From assembly GCF_003116585.1 (NCBI RefSeq), contig NZ_QEHM01000007.1:124001-188000 (forward strand): a stretch of 64,000 nt of DNA. The letters are read 5' to 3'. Every line of letters begins with the position of its first letter. Positions within the stretch are counted from its first letter, which is position 1. The notes under the pieces were generated by a model. That model was given only the letters and a program-made list of their open reading frames with translations, ran no database searches and had not been told where the DNA came from. Source of the stretch: Albibacillus kandeliae. Lineage in GTDB: Bacteria > Pseudomonadota > Alphaproteobacteria > Rhodobacterales > Rhodobacteraceae. Positions 59,254-64,000 of the stretch are shown here, one piece after another. Made by a program: the position numbers and the translations under genes.

Positions 59254-62200
59254 TCAGAGGATCGCATCGGAGGCCTCGAAGATGACGTCCACCCAGTAGT
59301 TGGACGATTGGTAGCTCTGGGTCGGGAACAGGCCGGTGGAGCCGCTGCTGAACACGCCGTTGTTGCCGCCCGCCGCATTGACGGTTCCGTCCGGTCCCGA
59401 CCAGCCGCTCCCGAAGAAATTGCCGCTGAAGGCGTAGTTCTGGGTCGTGCCGTAGGAGGCGATGTAGGTGGTGTCGGCGTCGATGGCGACCGGGGTGGTG
59501 AGGACGGCGGTTTGCCATCCCGTCTGGCCCGGCGTGGAGGCGAGCGTTGCACTCGCCAGCAGTGTTCCGGACCCGTCCCACAGGTTGAGCGTGCGCGTAT
59601 CGGTATCCGATGCGTCGGCGGCACCCCGGTAGTAGCGCAGCGCCGTGATATCGCCATCCGTCTCGACCGAGAACCGCACCCCGAGTTCGTAATCGGTGGG
59701 GTCGTTGGTGACGATCTGGGAGGGGAGATCGGTATCGCCGAAGAGGCTGGTTGCGTCCGGGGTGCCCGGTTCGCTCTGGTCCGTGACCTCCACGGTGATT
59801 GCCTGCAGCACGGCCGGGTTGATGCCATCCGAGACGGACAGGACCAGGTCGTAGATGTTGTCGCCGCCGGTATCCGCCGGGTTCTCGTAGTCGGGCGCGT
59901 TGACGAAAGTCAGCAGACCGGTGTCCGGGGTGATTGCGAAGGCACCCGCATCGTCGCCACCCGCGATCGCGAAGACGAAGGTGTCGTTGTCCGCGTCGAA
60001 GGCCGTGATGGTCGCGACCGCCGTCTGCTCCTCCGGTGCGGTGAGCGCAGTGCTGGCAAGCGTGAAGGTGGGCGCGGTATTGGTCTCGGGCTCCGCGCGG
60101 AAGCCGACATCAACCCAGTAGTTGGAGGCGAGATAGCTCTGCGTCGGGTAGAGACCCGTGCTCCCGGCTGAGTAGACCCCGGCGTTGGTCGAGGTTCCCA
60201 GCACGCCATCCGGGCCAGTGTGGCCGGAGCCGAAGTAGTTCTGGCTGAGGGCGTAGTTCTGGGTGGTGCCATAGGACACCGTGTAGGTCTGGCCCGCGTC
60301 GATCTCGACCGCCGAGGACAGCACGCCCACCTGCCAGCCGGACTGACCCTGACCCGAGACGACGGTCGTGGAGGCGATCAGGACGCCGGAGGCGTTCCAC
60401 AGGTTGAGTGTTCTCGTGTCGACATCGCCGGAGTCCGCCGCACCGCGCCAGTAGCGTAGGCTGACGATCTCGCCGTCGCTCGCGGCGGTGAAGCGGGTTC
60501 CCAGTTCGTAGTCGGTCGTGTCGCCGGTCTCGGTGAGCGCGGGGGCCGTTCCCGGGGCGAAGAGTGTCGAGATCAGCTTGCCCGACTCGGCGGGATCGTC
60601 GGTGATGGTCACCTGTACGGTCTGGGTTCCGACCTGACCCTCGGTGTCGGTCGCACTGAGCTGGATCTCGTAGACGTTGTCACCGTTGCTGTCCGACGGC
60701 GCCTCGTAGTTAGGGGCGAAGACGAAACTCAGCACACCGGTCGAGGCATCGATGCTGAAGGCCGAGGCATCGGCCCCTCCGGCGATGCCATAGACAATCG
60801 GGTCGGTATCCGTCGCGGTCACCGAGGCAGCGATCAGCGCGTTTTCGGTAACGCTAAATGCCGAGGCCGAGGTGAACACGGGGGATGTGCCGGTGACCTC
60901 CCCTGCTTCGAAGGTGACATCGACCCAATAGGTCGAGGAGGCATAGCTCGACGTGGGCAGGATCGCCCCGGAACCGACGGCAAAGACGCCGCCGGTTGTG
61001 GCCGGTGCGACCAGTACGCCGAAGGGATCGGAATAGGCGGAGGAGAAGAAGCCGGAGCTTGCGATGTAATTGTCCGCCGTTTCGTAAGTGACGATGTAGG
61101 TCTGGTTGGCCTGCAGCGTGACCGGGGCATTCAGCACGGCATTCTGCCAGCCGTCCTCTCCGGGGTTGGAGACAAATTCGACGGTCGCGAGTAGCGTTCC
61201 GTCCGCACTCCAGAGGCGACCGGCCCGGACGTCGGTGTCACCGGCATCGGAGGTGTCGCGATAGTAGTGCAGCGAAGTGACCTGCCCGGCCTGTGTCACG
61301 GAGAACTGGGTGCCCAGCTGGAGCGTGGTGCCGTCCGAGAAGGCCTGCCCGGTGACTTCGGTCCAGGGATTGAACAGGCTGAGGCTCTCGGGCGTGGTGG
61401 CGTTCACGATAATGCTGTCGAGGCTCGTGACGGTCGGAATGTTCAGGCTGTCGTCGATGGCGCGGGCGAGGATCTCGAAGCTGCCGACGCCGGTCGGCGC
61501 CCAGTTGTAGGACCAGGTCGAGGTGCCGGTCGCAGGCTTCCAGGTCTGGCCCCCGTCGAAGGAGAGCTCGACCAGCGCGACCGCCCCGTCGTTGGTGAGG
61601 GGGTCGCCATCATCGTCGGTCGCCGTCCCGGTGATCTGGATCACGGTACCCGCAGGCAGGCTTTCTGGCAGTGCATCGAAGGACGCCGTTGCCGCTGCGA
61701 AATCGGTCGAGGCGATGGCCCGGAGCAGACCCTGCGACGCCAGAACCGCATCGGCCACGGCGGGCTGGATGCCCATGTCGGCGAACAGGTTGATTGTAAA
61801 CTGCTGCAGCGCCGTGTTCTCGATGTTGGCGGCGTAGGGTTCGTTGTCGTGGGTGTCGCTCAGGCCCCAGCTCCAGAACACGGTGCCTGCGCCGAAGACG
61901 AGCGCGCCGCTTTCCGCGCGATAGAGCGAGAGGTTGTGGGTCGCGACCCCGGCTTCCACGGTGTTGCCCTGATCCACGAGGATCCCGCTCCAGGGGATCG
62001 TCGTTTCGGACAGGTAGATCAGACCGGCGGGACGATAGTCATCGACCGGCGAGGTGTTCCATTCGTACCCGAGGATCCCCGGCGACATGTCGAGCGCGCC
62101 GCTCCCGGCGACGCTCGTGTCGCGCCAGAAGCGCAGGTTGGCGAACTCCTCCGGCACGTCGAGCGCGCCGCCGAATTCGCCGGTGCCGTCAGGGCCGAAG

Positions 62201-63390
62201 AGCTGACCGGTCAGCGAGTTCTCGGCGCAGTTGCAGAGGTCGGGCTGGCCCGAAAGGGGAGGCCGGTCGGCCGCGTCCCCGGCGAGCGGGTTGTCGATGA
62301 ACCGGTCGTCGCGCCAGGTGCCGGTCCAGATGTTGGTGGGATCGAGGTTGTAATAGTCGTCGGCGCCAGCGTTGGGGTCCGCGACGGCCCAGGTCTCCTT
62401 GTAGCAGACCAGCGTCCGGTACTCCTGCCCGTCGATGGTGCTCGTCTCCCAACGGGTCTTCCAGTAGACTTCGTTGCCGCTCCAGAACAGGAGGTTGACG
62501 CCCGCATCGCGGGCTTCCTCTACGTTGTAGCGCTGGTCGGCGGACCAGTATTCGTCGTGCCCGACCGAGATGAAGGCCTCGTATTTTTCGAGGTATTCGG
62601 CCCCGAGCCGGTCGGTATCGACGCCGGAGATATAGGCGACGTCGTAGCCGTTCTGTTCAAGCCAGGAGATCGCCGCGTAATCTGCGCCGAACAGGTAGTC
62701 CTGCGCGCCCGCTGCCGGACCGCCCTGTTCGCCGTTGATCCCACGGGTCACAAAGGGGCGGTTGTAGCTGACCGCATAGGCGCGATCCTCGGCATAGCCG
62801 CCCGCGCCTTCGATCGTGGGGTTGTCGATCGTGCCGCTGCTGTCGCCGTAGAAGTTGGCGCCGATCTGACCGTTGTTGCCGATCCAGCCGTTGTAGGCGT
62901 GCCAGGTCGTGTCGGAAGTTTGCAGGACGATATCTGCCTCGCGGTCGTCCTCGCGCACCACGAAGGGGATCTGGTTCACCTCGCCCTCGATGGGGTTGCC
63001 ATTGGCGTCGAGCCGCTGGAGGCGGGCAAGATAGACGCCGGACACGGCGTCGTCTGGCACGTCCCAGGTATCGGTGACGCTCCAGTTGCCGGCATCCGCC
63101 GTCCCGGTGGCCTCGATGAAGATCGCGTCCGGCTGCACCGTGGCGTTGGTATTGGTCCAGGAGGCCACCATGCGCGCGCCAGCGCCGTCATAGTAGCCGA
63201 GCCGGAAGATCTCGACCTTGTAGTCGCTGCCAGCTTCGTCGTTGACGTTGATCTTGAAATCGATCTCGTCCCCGGCGTTGACGCTCATGTCGGTGGCAAA
63301 GCCCTCGATATAGGTCGAATGTTCGACATCCCAGTAGGACTGGGGCATGCGTCCGTCCGTGCGGGCATTCTCGTCGACGATCTGGTTCAT
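59254..63390 (-). CDS. Giant dimethylformamidase-like protein with DUF4082 and cadherin-like repeats
   Basis: A 1378-residue protein. Residues about 1-560 resemble the large subunit of N,N-dimethylformamidase and related proteins (VSYNRPFVTRG, GHDEYWS, SGNEVYWKTRW, YEWNTSPVDD), including Tyr281 and Tyr309 that could match the iron-binding Tyr pair of that enzyme. An Ig-like domain follows (about 570-665). The rest alternates three DUF4082 repeats (about 670-830, 940-1100 and 1215-1378) with two cadherin-like repeats (about 833-935 and 1105-1205). No signal peptide or RTX motif is visible, so export would need another route. It may bind or modify exopolysaccharide, given the gmd-fcl genes next to it. 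Confidence 0.75.
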   Translation of the reverse strand: MNQIVDENARTDGRMPQSYWDVEHSTYIEGFATDMSVNAGDEIDFKINVNDEAGSDYKVEIFRLGYYDGAGARMVASWTNTNATVQPDAIFIEATGTADAGNWSVTDTWDVPDDAVSGVYLARLQRLDANGNPIEGEVNQIPFVVREDDREADIVLQTSDTTWHAYNGWIGNNGQIGANFYGDSSGTIDNPTIEGAGGYAEDRAYAVSYNRPFVTRGINGEQGGPAAGAQDYLFGADYAAISWLEQNGYDVAYISGVDTDRLGAEYLEKYEAFISVGHDEYWSADQRYNVEEARDAGVNLLFWSGNEVYWKTRWETSTIDGQEYRTLVCYKETWAVADPNAGADDYYNLDPTNIWTGTWRDDRFIDNPLAGDAADRPPLSGQPDLCNCAENSLTGQLFGPDGTGEFGGALDVPEEFANLRFWRDTSVAGSGALDMSPGILGYEWNTSPVDDYRPAGLIYLSETTIPWSGILVDQGNTVEAGVATHNLSLYRAESGALVFGAGTVFWSWGLSDTHDNEPYAANIENTALQQFTINLFADMGIQPAVADAVLASQGLLRAIASTDFAAATASFDALPESLPAGTVIQITGTATDDDGDPLTNDGAVALVELSFDGGQTWKPATGTSTWSYNWAPTGVGSFEILARAIDDSLNIPTVTSLDSIIVNATTPESLSLFNPWTEVTGQAFSDGTTLQLGTQFSVTQAGQVTSLHYYRDTSDAGDTDVRAGRLWSADGTLLATVEFVSNPGEDGWQNAVLNAPVTLQANQTYIVTYETADNYIASSGFFSSAYSDPFGVLVAPATTGGVFAVGSGAILPTSSYASSTYWVDVTFEAGEVTGTSPVFTSASAFSVTENALIAASVTATDTDPIVYGIAGGADASAFSIDASTGVLSFVFAPNYEAPSDSNGDNVYEIQLSATDTEGQVGTQTVQVTITDDPAESGKLISTLFAPGTAPALTETGDTTDYELGTRFTAASDGEIVSLRYWRGAADSGDVDTRTLNLWNASGVLIASTTVVSGQGQSGWQVGVLSSAVEIDAGQTYTVSYGTTQNYALSQNYFGSGHTGPDGVLGTSTNAGVYSAGSTGLYPTQSYLASNYWVDVGFRAEPETNTAPTFTLASTALTAPEEQTAVATITAFDADNDTFVFAIAGGDDAGAFAITPDTGLLTFVNAPDYENPADTGGDNIYDLVLSVSDGINPAVLQAITVEVTDQSEPGTPDATSLFGDTDLPSQIVTNDPTDYELGVRFSVETDGDITALRYYRGAADASDTDTRTLNLWDGSGTLLASATLASTPGQTGWQTAVLTTPVAIDADTTYIASYGTTQNYAFSGNFFGSGWSGPDGTVNAAGGNNGVFSSGSTGLFPTQSYQSSNYWVDVIFEASDAIL

Positions 63391-64000
63391 GCGAGGTCTC
63401 CAACCTTGAACGTGTTACCGAGGGGCGGTGAAGGTGGTGTCATTGGTCGCAGCGGGACCGGTGGTCTGCGGCGCGGCGGGGAGGTCGCGACACAGCAGGC
63501 GTCGAGTGCCGCGACGATCGCCGGTCGGTGCATCTGTTGTGTCCCGATAAAGACGATCTCTTGTCGCCGGTCGCCGTAGGGCGGGCTCCAGTGCTCTGAG
63601 ATGCGGGCGACCGCAGCGGGATCGGTTGGCCAGTGGGGGCGCGGGACAGACGCCCACCACCGGCCGGTCGCCCGGATCGAGCTCAGGCGGCCCGCCAGGC
63701 TGACTTCCATGACGGTTCCGGGCATCCGGGCGGTCCAGAAATGCCCCTTTGCGCGCAGGACGCCGTTGAAGAGGCAGGGCGCTCCGCCGCCGAACACGTG
63801 GCGGACGCGGTTCCAGTCGAACGGGGCCCGGGCGCGATAGACAAAGGACGAGAGGCCGTACTCTTCTGTCTCCGGCACGTGATCGGCAAAGCCGTTCAGT
63901 TCCTTGAACCAGAGGGCATGGCTGCGCGCGCGGGCCGGGTCGAACAGGCCGGTGCCGAGGATCTCCTCGGGCGCGACCGCGCCGTGATCGGTTTCGATCA
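63387..64000 (-). CDS. COG0523 (CobW/ZinG-type) GTP-binding metallochaperone, 5' end outside the window
   Basis: Only the C-terminal part (about 204 residues) is present; the frame is open to the window edge. It shows the CobW_C hallmarks: ETEEYGLSSFVYRARAPF, GVLRAKGHFWTARM, GRWWASVPRPHWP and GDRRQEIVFIGT. This subfamily (YciC/ZinG-like) is thought to supply zinc or another metal to proteins. The last 30 residues are Pro- and Arg-rich and atypical. Its stop overlaps the start of the giant gene (ATGA at 63387), so the two are probably co-translated and the giant protein may be its metal client. Confidence 0.85.
   Translation of the reverse strand, partial: IETDHGAVAPEEILGTGLFDPARARSHALWFKELNGFADHVPETEEYGLSSFVYRARAPFDWNRVRHVFGGGAPCLFNGVLRAKGHFWTARMPGTVMEVSLAGRLSSIRATGRWWASVPRPHWPTDPAAVARISEHWSPPYGDRRQEIVFIGTQQMHRPAIVAALDACCVATSPPRRRPPVPLRPMTPPSPPLGNTFKVGDLA

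Noticed and set aside
61267-63579. Long plus-strand open frame opposite the giant repeat protein
   Set aside because: A high-GC antisense shadow: the product has no recognisable motif, whereas the minus strand encodes DMFase-like and repeat domains throughout.

Overview
The window is about 64 kb of GC-rich chromosomal or large-replicon DNA. It is packed with tightly overlapping catabolic operons: two TRAP transporter sets, two complete ABC importers plus one orphan solute-binding protein, many dehydrogenases and dioxygenases, and a local regulator beside nearly every operon. This gene content, the codon use, and the frequent ATGA/GTGA start-stop overlaps suggest an alphaproteobacterium of the Rhodobacterales (Roseobacter/Paracoccaceae type). 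That assignment is inference; no rRNA or other marker gene is present. I saw no tRNA, IS element, prophage or CRISPR array.

Layout. (1) 1-1768: two unrecognised genes, the first cut by the window edge. (2) 1770-11848: a divergent GntR regulator and an eleven-gene operon for uptake (TRAP) and meta-cleavage of a catecholic compound. It has an extradiol dioxygenase, a degenerate dioxygenase paralogue, a class II aldolase-fold protein without zinc ligands, a semialdehyde dehydrogenase, a HpaH-type hydratase and a HpaI-type aldolase. (3) 11873-15907: an AraC regulator, an amidase and an orphan family-5 solute-binding protein. (4) 16055-22822: an OmpR/EnvZ-like two-component system divergent from a small Cys-rich secreted protein and an RND efflux pair. 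(5) 22869-25512: an AtoE-like transporter, a structured intergenic region, a small VOC protein and a cupin.

(6) 25648-39857: a LacI-type regulator with four or five matching AACGTT-centred sites. They lie in front of lacI itself, an amino-acid ABC importer, a six-gene operon (proline-racemase-like protein, cupin, hydrolase, aspartate-dehydrogenase-like protein, SDR, NIPSNAP) and a divergent operon (D-amino-acid oxidase, 4-hydroxyproline epimerase, TRAP). Together these look like a hydroxyproline or related D-amino-acid regulon. (7) 40053-42668: an Lrp/AsnC regulator with two identical 13-bp palindromes, followed by a Rieske oxygenase and its reductase.

(8) 42761-56960: an SDR, a Pot-type ABC importer, a LuxR-type regulator, two C45 NTN-hydrolase paralogues, two NodB-type deacetylase paralogues, a protein of three fused Rid domains, a SnoaL-like protein, and a PuuA-like ligase with a PuuB-like oxidase. 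I do not know a described pathway with this gene set, and it is the best candidate for an undescribed system (breakdown of an amide-, imide- or amine-bearing compound). (9) 56974-64000: gmd and fcl for GDP-L-fucose, a 1378-residue dimethylformamidase-like protein with DUF4082 and cadherin-like repeats, and the C-terminal part of a COG0523 (CobW-type) metallochaperone whose stop overlaps the giant gene's start.
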